Positions 17,665-26,974 of a stretch of DNA of 57,887 nt are shown piece by piece. Source of the stretch: Butyrivibrio sp. M55 (GTDB lineage Bacteria > Bacillota > Clostridia > Lachnospirales > Lachnospiraceae); the NCBI RefSeq assembly GCF_900116865.1, contig NZ_FPCD01000019.1, positions 1 through 57,887 on the forward strand, written 5' to 3'. The position numbers and the translations under genes were made by a program. The notes beneath the pieces were generated by a model, which had not been told where the DNA came from, ran no database searches, and saw nothing but the letters and a program-made list of their open reading frames with translations. How positions within the stretch are numbered: position 1 is the first letter of the stretch; each line of letters begins with the position of its first letter.

Positions 17665-17697
17665 AGACTCGGCATCTTATGATGGCGAGTCTTTTTG
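17665..17697 (+). terminator. Terminator of the first sugar importer operon
   Basis: AGACTCG (17665-17671) pairs with CGAGTCT (17686-17692); after one G-G mismatch a further 4 bp close an ATTT-type loop. A T-run follows (17692-17696). Confidence 0.78.
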
Positions 17698-17791
17698 CTA
17701 ATAGAACGAAAAAATGGTATCTTTTTATAGAGCGTTTATTGATATTTATATTTTTCAATATGAAATTATTAATATTGGTATGGGAAAAAAT

Positions 17792-19573
17792 ATGATCGAT
17801 CAGGTTGGGGATAAGTTAAAAAAAACTACGCTTTCGTCAAGCTTTAGAAGCACCATGATTGGCATTGTAATGATAGTTTTTGTGTCTTTTTTGATCTCGA
17901 CATATATCATTACGGAAAAAGAACGCAAAGCATATGTAATAAGAGAATCAGAAAGTGTGCTTAAAGCTCTTTCCAATAATATAAGTTCCGATCTTAAGAA
18001 CTATATGGATGTTTCGAGGCTTGTTATAACGGACAGAAGACTTGTCACCTTTCTTAAAGCGGATTTAAGTGCTGTCGATGAAAATATGACAAATGATGCC
18101 AGATACGGAATGATGGATATATTGAACGCGGCAGAAGGCGTGGATTCTGTTATGGCATTTAGAGAAGACGAGAAAATGGTCTCAACCAACAGAATTTCCT
18201 ATGAGTATGATGATACGCTTATGAATTCGAGGGAGTGGAGAGATACCATATATTCCAACGAAGGAAGAGCAACCGTTACTCTGAATTGTGGCGGTGTTGC
18301 GAGGAGAATCGACGATAAGCCGCTGGTTACGATTGAGAGGGCAATAAATGACATCAATTCACAGAAGCGTATCGGAATAATGATGATGAACATATCGTCA
18401 AATGTTTTTCAGGATATGCTCAATAAGCTTCGTTATGATAATATTTGTATCCTTGGCGCAGATGGATGTTTTATCGCAGGAAACGAGGGATATTTGAATT
18501 ATTACAGTCCCGGTTTTGCGGTTGGCGGGATAAAGAATAAGAATATCAAAGTAGATAACAAGCGCATGCTTTTATCGGCATGCTGTGTTGATAATTATCC
18601 GATCGTTATAATGAGAGTATCGAAGTATGGAACCGAGGGCATACCGTATGGAATCTTGTATGTGCTGATGGTTCTTTTGCTCGTGTTTGTTGTTTTGGCG
18701 ATTCACATGGGAATCTTTATCAAGACCGATATAACGGATCCCATATACAAGCTTTCCGAATCAATGGAAAAAAATAAGAGGACGGGTGACCTTAAGACCA
18801 TTGATATTGATATGCCTTCAAGCGAGCTTGAAATGCTTAAGGACGATTACAATAATCTTATCGATCACGTCAACGAGCTTATCGGTACTTTGATCGAAAA
18901 GGAAAAGACTCTTCAACGAGCTGAGATGAGAGTCTTGCAGGAACAGATCAAGCCGCATTTTTTGTACAATTCTCTTGAAACAATAGGTTTTCTTGCACTT
19001 GATGCGGGAGCGGTCAAGGTGCATGATTCACTTGAGGTACTCGGAAGTTTTTACAGGAATTTCCTAAGCAAGGGAGACAGGGTAATACCTCTTTCAAGGG
19101 AAGTGCAGATAGTTAAGGATTACCTGGCGCTTCAGAAGTTGCGCTACGGAGATATTTTTGAAGATGAGTATGATATAGATGAAAAGACAAATAAGTTTAT
19201 CCTGCCAAAGCTGATACTTCAGCCGCTTGTGGAAAACAGTATATATCATGGCATCAGGATGAAAGGTGAGAAGGGAAGTATTAAAATAAGTTCTAAGCTT
19301 GAAGATGGTTTTCTTCATTTGAAAGTCCGTGACACAGGTGTTGGAATGACACAGGATCAGATCGACAAGATCTTGCACTCAGACAGAAATTTTAAAGGAG
19401 AGATTGAGGGCGAGAGTTTCGGACTGTGGGGAACCATTGAAAGGATCAGGATTTATTGCGGAAGCAACGATGTTGTCAGGATTGACAGCGAAGTAGGGGA
19501 ATACACTGAGATAGAGTTTATTATTTCGGAAGAAATGGCAATAAGGGGCGTAAGTGATGGACAGAAAGTATAG
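17792..19573 (+). CDS. YesM-like sensor histidine kinase
   Basis: A membrane sensor of about 593 residues: a transmembrane helix near residue 30, an extracytoplasmic Cache-like sensing region of ~240 residues, a second helix around 18660-18720, a HAMP-like linker, then the His_kinase (PF06580) segment QIKPHFLYNSLE with the phospho-acceptor His, and an ATPase domain (LQPLVENSIYHG, VRDTGVGM, FGLWGTIERI). It overlaps the response regulator gene by 17 bp. The neighbouring importer suggests it senses sugars or oligosaccharides. The start is uncertain: ATGs at 17714, 17780 and 17792 are in frame; 17792 is taken because GGGA lies 6 bp before it and the earlier codons look noncoding. Confidence 0.88.
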   Translation: MIDQVGDKLKKTTLSSSFRSTMIGIVMIVFVSFLISTYIITEKERKAYVIRESESVLKALSNNISSDLKNYMDVSRLVITDRRLVTFLKADLSAVDENMTNDARYGMMDILNAAEGVDSVMAFREDEKMVSTNRISYEYDDTLMNSREWRDTIYSNEGRATVTLNCGGVARRIDDKPLVTIERAINDINSQKRIGIMMMNISSNVFQDMLNKLRYDNICILGADGCFIAGNEGYLNYYSPGFAVGGIKNKNIKVDNKRMLLSACCVDNYPIVIMRVSKYGTEGIPYGILYVLMVLLLVFVVLAIHMGIFIKTDITDPIYKLSESMEKNKRTGDLKTIDIDMPSSELEMLKDDYNNLIDHVNELIGTLIEKEKTLQRAEMRVLQEQIKPHFLYNSLETIGFLALDAGAVKVHDSLEVLGSFYRNFLSKGDRVIPLSREVQIVKDYLALQKLRYGDIFEDEYDIDEKTNKFILPKLILQPLVENSIYHGIRMKGEKGSIKISSKLEDGFLHLKVRDTGVGMTQDQIDKILHSDRNFKGEIEGESFGLWGTIERIRIYCGSNDVVRIDSEVGEYTEIEFIISEEMAIRGVSDGQKV

Positions 19574-20318
19574 GGTTATGATAATAGATGATGAGGAGTC
19601 GGCTCGTAAACTTATGCGCGCAGCGATAAATTGGGGAGAGCTCGGCATGGAAGTTGTCGGTGAGGCAGCCAGCGGCATAGAAGCAATAAACGTTATTGAC
19701 GATCTTAAGCCGGATATAGCATTTGTTGATATTTCAATGCCTTTCATGGACGGCATTGAATTTACGCAGACCGCAACGGACAGATATCCGAATCTTGTAA
19801 TAATAATAATGACAGCAATCAACCAGTTCGAGTACGCAAGGAGATGTGTGAGTCTTCCGGTCTTTGACTATATGCTTAAGCCTATGGTTAGAACAGAGAT
19901 CACAAAGGTTCTTGAGAGGGCAAAAAAGATGCTTGATGCATCAAACGATACCTGGGAAGAGCCAAAGAGCGAGCCCGCTGTATCGTCTGCAGAAGAGAAC
20001 AATACAACAGAACTGATAAAAAAATATGTTGAGGACAATTTTGCCGATTCAAAGCTAAACCTCGCATACATAGCACAACACTTCGGCTTTAGTGCAAGTT
20101 ACCTCTCACGAAAATTCAAGCAGGAGACCGGCAGCAACTTCATCGAATACCTCACAAATCTTCGCATGAAAAAAGCCATGCAGATAGCCAGAGCCAACGT
20201 GAAGATGTATCAGGCTGCCGCCGAAGTCGGCATTCCCGATCCCAACTACTTCAGCCGCTGCTTCAAAAAATACGCCGGAATGAGCTACTCCGAGTACGTC
20301 TCCTCCAAATACGAATAA
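19557..20318 (+). CDS. YesN-like response regulator, AraC type
   Basis: A 253-residue regulator. The receiver domain has the acidic pocket DDEE at residues 11-14 and the phospho-acceptor Asp58 in FVDISMPFMDG, with the conserved Lys near residue 105 in MLKPM. After a linker, residues ~150-253 form an AraC helix-turn-helix pair (LAYIAQHFGFSASYLSRKF; AAEVGIPDPNYFSRCF). It is the partner of the upstream kinase and is expected to activate sugar-uptake genes such as the preceding importer. The ATG at 19557 is chosen over the adjacent GTG; AAGGGGCG lies upstream. The stop is 7 bp from the long inverted-repeat element. Confidence 0.92.
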   Translation: MDRKYRVMIIDDEESARKLMRAAINWGELGMEVVGEAASGIEAINVIDDLKPDIAFVDISMPFMDGIEFTQTATDRYPNLVIIIMTAINQFEYARRCVSLPVFDYMLKPMVRTEITKVLERAKKMLDASNDTWEEPKSEPAVSSAEENNTTELIKKYVEDNFADSKLNLAYIAQHFGFSASYLSRKFKQETGSNFIEYLTNLRMKKAMQIARANVKMYQAAAEVGIPDPNYFSRCFKKYAGMSYSEYVSSKYE

Positions 20319-20616
20319 ACTTAGTGCATCGTTCACAGCGTCGCCGTTTACAGCCTACCACACAGGCACCGCCGCACAGATGCATGGCCGAGCATTGCGA
20401 GAGGGCTTAGGATTTCATGCGGCTCCCAAATCTGCTCTGCAATTCCGCTTTTAGGCTCATTGTTTGACATTCGATCCGCCCGATAGCCGGAGCCATAGGC
20501 TTATGTTTTTTCGCAATCACTCCGGCTCACATTTTTATGGGGTTCCGACCGTTTTTCTTTTATGGCGCATGTTTCGACTAAACTCGCATCCGGACACATT
20601 TATAAGAATTATAATA

Positions 20617-20631
20617 AGCTGCTTTGCAGCT
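20617..20631. repeat. Tip hairpin A of the 671-bp element
   Basis: A 6-bp perfect stem AGCTGC/GCAGCT with loop TTT, immediately following the left arm of the giant stem. Confidence 0.75.
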
Positions 20632-20697
20632 ATAAAAATAAACAAAACCATCTCTGCAAGCTTAGAAGTTTGCGAGAGTGGTTTTGTTTATTTTTAT
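20632..20697. repeat. Tip hairpin B of the 671-bp element
   Basis: Nineteen perfect base pairs (20632-20650 with 20679-20697) extend into ~9 more with two C-A mismatches and G-T pairs; the loop is about 660-669. Confidence 0.8.
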
Positions 20698-20699
20698 AC

Positions 20700-20715
20700 G
20701 CCCGCGTAGGCGGGC
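20700..20715. repeat. Tip hairpin C of the 671-bp element
   Basis: GCCCGC and GCGGGC form a 6-bp perfect stem with loop GTAG, directly before the right arm. The second inverted-repeat element at 43555 also has a GCCCG/CGGGC tip. Confidence 0.75.
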
Positions 20716-21001
20716 TATTATAATTCTTATAAATGCGTCCGGATGCTCAAACAACGTCTCAACATGCGCAGGAAAAACGGTCGGAACCCCATAAAAATGT
20801 GGCCTCTCGTGAAATGCTCAAAAACATAAGCCTATGGCTCCGGCTATCGGGCGGACCGAATGGAGTTTTGAGCCGATGGAATTGCAGAGCAGATTTGGGA
20901 GCCCCATGAAATCAAGCGACGGAGCAGCTCGGCCATGCATCTGTGTGGCGGTGCCTGTGTGGTAGGCTGTAAATGGCGGGGATTGAATCGATGCAGGCTT
21001 G

Positions 21002-21028
21002 TTAGCACTCATGTTTGGTGAGTGCTAA
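21002..21028. promoter_or_regulatory. CIRCE operator (HrcA binding site)
   Basis: TTAGCACTC, nine bases, GAGTGCTAA: an exact match to the CIRCE consensus. HrcA binds this sequence and represses class I heat-shock genes. Here it lies upstream of htpG, just before its -35 element. Confidence 0.95.
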
Positions 21029-21035
21029 TTTTTTA

Positions 21036-21064
21036 TTGACTTTTGCGAGTGGGGGAATTAAACT
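21036..21064 (+). promoter_or_regulatory. Candidate htpG promoter
   Basis: TTGACT at 21036-21041 and TAAACT at 21059-21064 are spaced by 17 bp, 7 bp downstream of the CIRCE box. The operator therefore lies upstream of this promoter rather than in the leader, which is a less usual order. Confidence 0.6.
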
Positions 21065-21131
21065 TTTATTTGTACGGTGGTGGTAGACTGAGACCGTGCA
21101 TATACTGAAATGATGCAAAGGAGTGAGAGTT

Positions 21132-23207
21132 ATGGCTTCAAAAAAAGGTAATCTTTCAATCAATAGCGAGAATATGTTTCCGATAATAAAGAAATGGCTT
21201 TATTCGGATCATGACATTTTTTACAGGGAAGTAATTTCAAATGCCTGCGATGCGGTTACGAAGATCCGCAAGATGGATATGATGGGCGAGTATGAACTTC
21301 CTGAAGGTTTTAAGCCCCGTGTTGATGTGGTGCTCAATGATAAAGAGAAGACTATTAAGATTACGGATAACGGAATCGGTATGACAGCCGAGGAAGTTGA
21401 AGAGTATATCAATCAGGTGGCTTTTTCGGGAGCTACCGATTTCCTTAACAAGTATAAAGATAAAGCTAATGCAGATCAGATCATAGGACATTTCGGACTT
21501 GGTTTCTACTCAACATTTATGGTATCTGATTCTGTTGATATCGATACACTTTCATATAAGTCAGATGCAGCGTCTGTTCATTGGACATGCGACGGCGGTT
21601 CTGATTTTGAGATGTCTGACGGAGAGAAGAAAGAGGTAGGAACAACAATTACCTTACATCTGTCGGATGACTGCCTTGAGTTCTGCAACGAGTACAAGGC
21701 AAGAGAAGTTATAGAAAAATACTGCTCATTCATGCCTTATGATATATATCTTTCAAGAGAAAACGAGGAGGGAACAGAGACAATCAAGGCAAGCGAGAAG
21801 CTTGATTCCGACGTTGTCATTGAAGAAGTTCACCCCGAGAAGAAAGAGGGCGAGGACAAAGAGCCTGAGCTCGAGTACAAGATTAAGAGAAGACCTCAGC
21901 TTCTTAACGATACACATCCTCTTTGGGCTAAGACTCCCAAGGATTGTACAAATGAGGAGTATCTTGATTTCTACAGAAAGGTGTTCCGCGATTATAAGGA
22001 GCCTCTTTTCTGGATTCACCTCAACATGGATTATCCGTTTAACTTAAAGGGTATCCTTTATTTCCCTAAGATCAACATGGAGTTTGAGTCAATCGAGGGA
22101 ACAATCAAGCTTTACAATAACCAGGTATTTATCGCGGACAACATCAAGGAAGTTATTCCTGAGTACCTCATGCTCTTAAAGGGTGTGATCGACTGTCCCG
22201 ATCTTCCGCTTAACGTTTCAAGAAGTGCGCTTCAGAACGACGGATTTGTTAAAAAGATTTCTGAGTACATCAGCAAGAAGGTAGCTGAGAAGCTTGCCGG
22301 ACTTTGCAAGACAGATAAAGAAAACTATGACAAATACTGGGATGACATCAGTCCTTTCATCAAATACGGTTGCCTTAAGGACGATAAGTTCTGCGAGAAG
22401 ATGAACGATTACATCCTCTTTAAGAACCTTGACGGTAAGTACCTCACGCTTCCCGAAGCCCTTCAGATTAACAAGGAGGCAGAGGAAGAGGCTGCTAAGG
22501 CAGATGCTGTGGATGAAAACGGCAATAAAGTTGAGGCTGAAGTTGTTGACGATAAGTCCGAAGACAAGAAGGATGAGAAAGAGGAAAAAGAGCCTCGTAC
22601 AATCTACTACGTAACAGACGAGCAGCAGCAGAGTCAGTACATCAAGATGTTCAAGGCTCAGAAGATGGAAGCTTTCGTTATGAAGCACAACATCGATACT
22701 CCTTTCATGCAGCAGCTTGAGAGCAAGAATGAAGGCATCAGCTTTAAGAGAATCGATGCCGATCTTACAGATACATTCAAGAGTAAGACATCAAAGAAGG
22801 TTGCGGCAGAGCTTGAAGAGAAGGAAAAAGAGCTCGCAGAGAAGCTTAAGAAAGTCCTTAAGAACGACAAGCTTAACGTTAAGCTTGAGAAGCTCAAGGA
22901 TAAGAAGATGTCTTCAATGCTCACTGTCTCTGAGGAATCAAGACGTCTTGCGGATATGATGAAGATGTATGCAATGAACGGAATGTCTATGGGAGATTTC
23001 GGCGCATCGGAAGGTCAGACACTTATTCTTAACGCAAACCATCCTCTTGTTCAGTATGTGATGGATAATAAGGATGAGAAGAATACAGAGATGATCTGTG
23101 AGCAGCTCTACGATCTTGCAAGAATCCAGAACGCTCCTCTTGATGCAGAGTCAATGACCAAATTTGTTGAAAGAAGCAATGAGATTATGATGATCCTTGC
23201 AAAATAA
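21132..23207 (+). CDS. htpG: Hsp90 chaperone HtpG
   Basis: HtpG is the bacterial Hsp90, an ATP-driven dimeric chaperone of the cytosol. The 691-residue protein has the GHKL ATPase motifs in the N-terminal domain (SNACDAVTK near residue 33, DNGIGM near 78, GHFGLGFYS near 121), the middle domain with NVSRSALQ, and the C-terminal dimerisation region. A Lys/Glu/Asp-rich insert lies at about residues 450-490 (22490-22600). The ATG at 21132 has AAAGGAG 8 bp upstream; an in-frame GTG at 21123 overlaps that site. Control by CIRCE/HrcA is indicated, unlike B. subtilis where htpG is not in the HrcA regulon. Confidence 0.96.
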   Translation: MASKKGNLSINSENMFPIIKKWLYSDHDIFYREVISNACDAVTKIRKMDMMGEYELPEGFKPRVDVVLNDKEKTIKITDNGIGMTAEEVEEYINQVAFSGATDFLNKYKDKANADQIIGHFGLGFYSTFMVSDSVDIDTLSYKSDAASVHWTCDGGSDFEMSDGEKKEVGTTITLHLSDDCLEFCNEYKAREVIEKYCSFMPYDIYLSRENEEGTETIKASEKLDSDVVIEEVHPEKKEGEDKEPELEYKIKRRPQLLNDTHPLWAKTPKDCTNEEYLDFYRKVFRDYKEPLFWIHLNMDYPFNLKGILYFPKINMEFESIEGTIKLYNNQVFIADNIKEVIPEYLMLLKGVIDCPDLPLNVSRSALQNDGFVKKISEYISKKVAEKLAGLCKTDKENYDKYWDDISPFIKYGCLKDDKFCEKMNDYILFKNLDGKYLTLPEALQINKEAEEEAAKADAVDENGNKVEAEVVDDKSEDKKDEKEEKEPRTIYYVTDEQQQSQYIKMFKAQKMEAFVMKHNIDTPFMQQLESKNEGISFKRIDADLTDTFKSKTSKKVAAELEEKEKELAEKLKKVLKNDKLNVKLEKLKDKKMSSMLTVSEESRRLADMMKMYAMNGMSMGDFGASEGQTLILNANHPLVQYVMDNKDEKNTEMICEQLYDLARIQNAPLDAESMTKFVERSNEIMMILAK

Positions 23208-23248
23208 GGTAACTGTTAATCGGCACAAGTTTTGTAAGGGGATTACAT

Positions 23249-24430
23249 ATGAAAAGAATTCGCGCTTGTAAGACTGGAAACACTATTCTCAAGATTTTTT
23301 TGCTCAGTACGCTTGCCTTTGCTTGCTACTATTTGAAGGACCTCTTTCAAAGTCCGTTTGGTTTTAGCGGATTTAGGGAAGATCCTTCGATGTTTATCGT
23401 CAAGGTACTTCTTATAGTCATTGTCGAATCAATTCTTTTCTGGGTAGGAATAATTACGGTTTATCTAAACTGTAAGCAGCTTGGAATTAAATGGAGAGCT
23501 CTCGGTATTATCTTTGGAATGGTACCGATACTCAATCTGATAATGCTGGGTAAGATTATTAAGACCGCAGATGATGAAGTTAAGTTTGAGACTAAAAAGA
23601 TAAAGCTTAACCTTGAGAGAAAAGACGATAAGATATGTAAGACAAAGTATCCGATTCTGATGGTTCACGGAGTGTTCTTCAGAGATTTTGAACATCTTAA
23701 TTACTGGGGAAGAGTACCGCAGGAGCTTATTGATAACGGTGCGACCATTTTTTACGGTGAGCACAACAGTGCGTCTACTGTCGAAAAGAGCGGCGAAGAA
23801 CTGGCAAAGAGGATCAAGGAGATAAAGGCGCAGACAGGATGTGAGAAGGTCAATGTCATCGCTCATTCAAAGGGCGGACTTGATATGAGATATGCCATCA
23901 CGAAGTGCGGGGCATATGAGGATGTGGCATCTCTTACAACTATCAATACTCCTCACAGAGGATGCGAATTTGCGGATTGCCTTCTTGAGAAGATCCCCGA
24001 AGCACAAAAGCTTACCGTTGCAAGAGCCTATAATGCAGGTGCCGCCACATTCGGTGATGTGAATCCCGATTTTATCGGTGCTGTTACAGACCTTACTCAT
24101 AAGGCTTGCGAGAAGCGAAATGAGGAACTTCCCGATAGAGAAGAAGTTTACTATCAGTCTGTGGGATCGATTCAAACAAGACCGACGGCAGGCAGATTTC
24201 CGCTTAATATGTCATATCTTCTGGTTAAGTTTTTTGACGGAAAAAACGACGGACTTGTGGGAGAGAGTTCTTTTCCCTGGGGCAGTGATTTCAAGATGCT
24301 TGAACCAAAAGGAAAAAGAGGAATATCTCATGGTGATATGATTGACCTTAACCGCGAAAACATTAAGGATTTCGATGTCAGGGAATTCTATGTAAACCTC
24401 GTAGAGGATCTGAGATTAAAAGGATTTTAA
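23249..24430 (+). CDS. Membrane-anchored lipase/esterase-like alpha/beta hydrolase
   Basis: A 393-residue protein with two or three hydrophobic segments in the first ~105 residues, then an alpha/beta-hydrolase domain. The oxyanion-side motif PILMVHGVFF lies near residue 135 and the nucleophile elbow is AHSKGG with Ser207. TINTPHRG after it, a C-terminal GKNDGLVGESS and a SHGDM His segment near residue 370 fit a Ser-Asp-His triad of triacylglycerol-lipase type. The substrate is unknown. GTAAGGGGA precedes the ATG. It lies 41 bp after htpG without a clear terminator, so heat-shock read-through is possible. Confidence 0.82.
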   Translation: MKRIRACKTGNTILKIFLLSTLAFACYYLKDLFQSPFGFSGFREDPSMFIVKVLLIVIVESILFWVGIITVYLNCKQLGIKWRALGIIFGMVPILNLIMLGKIIKTADDEVKFETKKIKLNLERKDDKICKTKYPILMVHGVFFRDFEHLNYWGRVPQELIDNGATIFYGEHNSASTVEKSGEELAKRIKEIKAQTGCEKVNVIAHSKGGLDMRYAITKCGAYEDVASLTTINTPHRGCEFADCLLEKIPEAQKLTVARAYNAGAATFGDVNPDFIGAVTDLTHKACEKRNEELPDREEVYYQSVGSIQTRPTAGRFPLNMSYLLVKFFDGKNDGLVGESSFPWGSDFKMLEPKGKRGISHGDMIDLNRENIKDFDVREFYVNLVEDLRLKGF

Positions 24431-24453
24431 AACAATCCTATATTCATATAGCG

Positions 24454-24485
24454 AAAAGCCGGGCGTAAAAGCTCGGCTTTTCCTT
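24454..24485 (+). terminator. Terminator after the lipase-like gene
   Basis: An 11-bp stem (AAAAGCCGGGC 24454-24464 with 24471-24481, one G-T pair) with a short loop and Ts inside the 3' arm. Confidence 0.75.
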
Positions 24486-24621
24486 GTCTAAAGCAATATT
24501 TCGACTGTTCATAAAAGAAAAAACGGAATATAATACTAATAAGATTTTGTTTTTCGTTCTTTTTATCATTGTTCAATGGTTTTTTTCACATCTTTTTTAT
24601 ATTCATACGGAGGACAGGCTT

Positions 24622-26028
24622 ATGAAAAGAAATGCGATGGGGTTAATGCTTACATTGGCGATGACAGCAGGTCTTATTGCCGGATGTAGCGGAAATGTGG
24701 CTAATACTATGCTTAAAAAAAGTTCCGAAGGGGAAAACGCCGCAGCAGAGGACGTTCAGGTAGTCACTGTGTGGAGTGACAATGCTCATGAACAGTCTGT
24801 GAGAGATGCTCAGATCGAGGAGTTCAACAATACGATAGGTAAGCAGGAAGGCATCAGGATTGATTATACGGTGTACGGATCGGACTATTCCGATGTTATC
24901 AATGTAGCGCTTATGGCAAATGACGGACCGGATCTGTTCAGACCTTCATCCAACACTTTTGCCAAGTATGTGAGCGCGGGATATGCCGTTCCTATATCCG
25001 AACTTAAGGGGAGCGACTCGCTTCTTTCAAAGTATGATGAGGATGATCTTCTTATAGGCGATCAGATATTTGGAGGCAAAGTATATACGCTTCCTTACAG
25101 CCTTCAGTCATATAAGATGATCATAAATAAAGATCTTTTTGATAAAGCCGGAATAAACGTGTATCCCAAGACATGGGATGATGTAAGAAAAGATGCAAAG
25201 CTGATCACGGATGCTTCAAACGGCGATGCATATGGATATTTTCTCGCACTTCAGAGCGGATGGACGCTCGATCATTATATTTACAGTGTTGCGTCTGCGT
25301 CTTTGGGACATTTTGGATATGATGCCGTAAGCGGAACATACAGATATTCCGACGGTCTTCCCATTATCGAGAACATTCTCGGAATGATCGAGGACGGAAG
25401 TGTTTTCCCCGGATATGAAAATATGGATGCGGATACTGCAAGAGCGCAGTTCGCTGAAGGCAAGGTCGGCATCGCTATGGCGGCAAGTTTTGACGTTGCG
25501 GTATATACAGAGCAGTTCCCCGCAGAATGCAATTGGGTTGTATGTGATCCGCCGGCAATTGACAGTTCGGGATATGGGTACAAAGAGATGGTAACGCCGG
25601 TAGATCTTTTGGCTGTTGCAAAGAAATCGCTCGATGCAAAAGATACTTCAAAGATTGCCCGCGTTCTTGAGTGGTTCTATGCGGATGAAAATCTTGTTGA
25701 AATGTATGAGAAGGGAATGTACCTTCCTTACAGAAAAGAAGTGCTCGATATGGCAGCGGATTCTGAGGTAAAAGGCTGGAAAGAATTTGCTACGTTCCAG
25801 GGAAATCAGTTTATCATCCGAATGGCAGACCCTAAGGGTGTTATATCCTATGAGGGACTTTCGGCGAGGGAGACGCTTACAAAGCTCTTTTCCGGAGGGT
25901 ATTCGGAAGATGCGGCGACAGTGCTGCAAGACCTGGATGAGAGGCTAAACGGTGGGCTGGCTCAGCTTGACGATGAGATCATAAATGAGTATGTTGCACC
26001 TCCGAACTATAAAGTCGAAAGAGATTAA
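24622..26028 (+). CDS. Sugar ABC transporter substrate-binding lipoprotein
   Basis: A 468-residue extracellular solute-binding protein, family 1. The signal peptide ends in the lipobox LIAGC; the mature part begins with a polar linker, then VTVWSDNAHEQS, and shows GPDLFRPSSN and GKVYTLPYS motifs typical of oligosaccharide-binding proteins. The ATG at 24622 is chosen because CGGAGGAC precedes it and because it starts the signal peptide; the frame opens 46 codons earlier in an AT-rich region that looks noncoding. A TATAAT at 24529-24534 may be its -10 box. It heads a second sugar importer distinct from that at 14415. Confidence 0.9.
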   Translation: MKRNAMGLMLTLAMTAGLIAGCSGNVANTMLKKSSEGENAAAEDVQVVTVWSDNAHEQSVRDAQIEEFNNTIGKQEGIRIDYTVYGSDYSDVINVALMANDGPDLFRPSSNTFAKYVSAGYAVPISELKGSDSLLSKYDEDDLLIGDQIFGGKVYTLPYSLQSYKMIINKDLFDKAGINVYPKTWDDVRKDAKLITDASNGDAYGYFLALQSGWTLDHYIYSVASASLGHFGYDAVSGTYRYSDGLPIIENILGMIEDGSVFPGYENMDADTARAQFAEGKVGIAMAASFDVAVYTEQFPAECNWVVCDPPAIDSSGYGYKEMVTPVDLLAVAKKSLDAKDTSKIARVLEWFYADENLVEMYEKGMYLPYRKEVLDMAADSEVKGWKEFATFQGNQFIIRMADPKGVISYEGLSARETLTKLFSGGYSEDAATVLQDLDERLNGGLAQLDDEIINEYVAPPNYKVERD

Positions 26029-26031
26029 AAT

Positions 26032-26955
26032 ATGATGACACAAGGGGATAAAGCTGCTAATAAGCACATGAAAAGTGACAATGTTCAGGCAATGCTGATG
26101 ATAGCTCCGTTCCTTATCGGGTTTATATTATTCGGCTATGTTCCCATCATTTACATTTTGAGATATGCATTTACGGATTTTGGCGGTTTTGGTGAATGTA
26201 AGTTCACGGGAATTGCGAACTTTGTCAGGATAATAAAAAGAGATCCGGATTTCTGGCAGTCTCTTCTTAATGCTTTTTTGCTTGCTGCGGGTAAACTTGC
26301 GGTTGAGATTCCGCTGGCACTTGGGCTTGCGGTGCTTCTTAACCGCAAGATACGCGGAATGAATTTTTTCAGAGTGACACTTTTTCTGCCGTCGATAATA
26401 TCTGCGGTAATAATAGGACTTATATTTTCGCTTCTGTTTGCATCTCATAACGGAATGATAAATGCCATTCTTATGAATGCAGGGCTGATCGCAAAGCCAA
26501 TAAACTGGTTTAATACCAAGTGGAAAGCGATGTTTATCCTGGGACTTGCATCGGTCTGGCAGAACTACGGGATAAACATGATATTTTTCCTTATGGCGCT
26601 TCAGAGTATTCCGCAGGAGTTGTATGACTGCGCAAGTATCGACGGAGCTAAGGGGATTAAGGGATTCTTCTACGTGATATTTCCTGTAATCGCGCCGATA
26701 TTCCAGTCGATACTTCTGGTTGCGATTGTTGGAAGCCTTAAGATATGCGACCTTGTAATAGCTTGCACAAACGGTCAGCCGGGAGGAACTACGGAAGTAG
26801 TAATGACCTACATATACAAGTCCTTCTTTGGCAAGTCGGGCAGAAATATCGAAGTCGGTTATGCATCTGCAATGTCGCTCGTTACCGCTGTTTTTCTCGG
26901 TTTGGTTACCGTTGTTTATCTGAGAGCTACCAAAAAGCTTAAAGAGATAGTGTAG
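26032..26955 (+). CDS. Sugar ABC transporter permease (MalF/UgpA type)
   Basis: A 307-residue membrane protein with six hydrophobic segments. The EAA loop is somewhat degenerate, YDCASIDGAKGIKGF near residue 201, followed by IFPVIAP. It starts only 3 bp after the binding-protein stop and has a weak AAAGAG site, so translation is probably coupled. It forms the pore with the next gene product. Confidence 0.9.
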   Translation: MMTQGDKAANKHMKSDNVQAMLMIAPFLIGFILFGYVPIIYILRYAFTDFGGFGECKFTGIANFVRIIKRDPDFWQSLLNAFLLAAGKLAVEIPLALGLAVLLNRKIRGMNFFRVTLFLPSIISAVIIGLIFSLLFASHNGMINAILMNAGLIAKPINWFNTKWKAMFILGLASVWQNYGINMIFFLMALQSIPQELYDCASIDGAKGIKGFFYVIFPVIAPIFQSILLVAIVGSLKICDLVIACTNGQPGGTTEVVMTYIYKSFFGKSGRNIEVGYASAMSLVTAVFLGLVTVVYLRATKKLKEIV

Positions 26956-26974
26956 ACAAAAAGGAGAGAGCAGC

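Larger units (their letters stand above)
20325..20995. repeat. 671-bp long inverted-repeat element with a three-hairpin tip
   Basis: This 671-bp stretch without a gene is one giant imperfect palindrome. The left arm (20325-20616) is complementary to the right arm (20716-20995), including a perfect 36-bp match (20475-20510 with 20820-20855) and a perfect 30-bp match (20528-20557 with 20772-20801). The arms are joined by three side-by-side hairpins: 20617-20631, 20632-20697 (about 28 bp) and 20700-20715. Differences between the arms are mostly transitions and short indels. It begins 7 bp after the response-regulator stop and ends 6 bp before the htpG CIRCE box. No open frame with a ribosome site is seen. 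It could be a structured RNA, a terminator or insulator, or a non-autonomous mobile element. Confidence 0.85.

Noticed and set aside
20464..20709. 81-codon plus-strand open frame inside the 671-bp element
   Set aside because: No ribosome site, and it crosses the stem into two of the tip hairpins; the complementary arm explains the sequence better.
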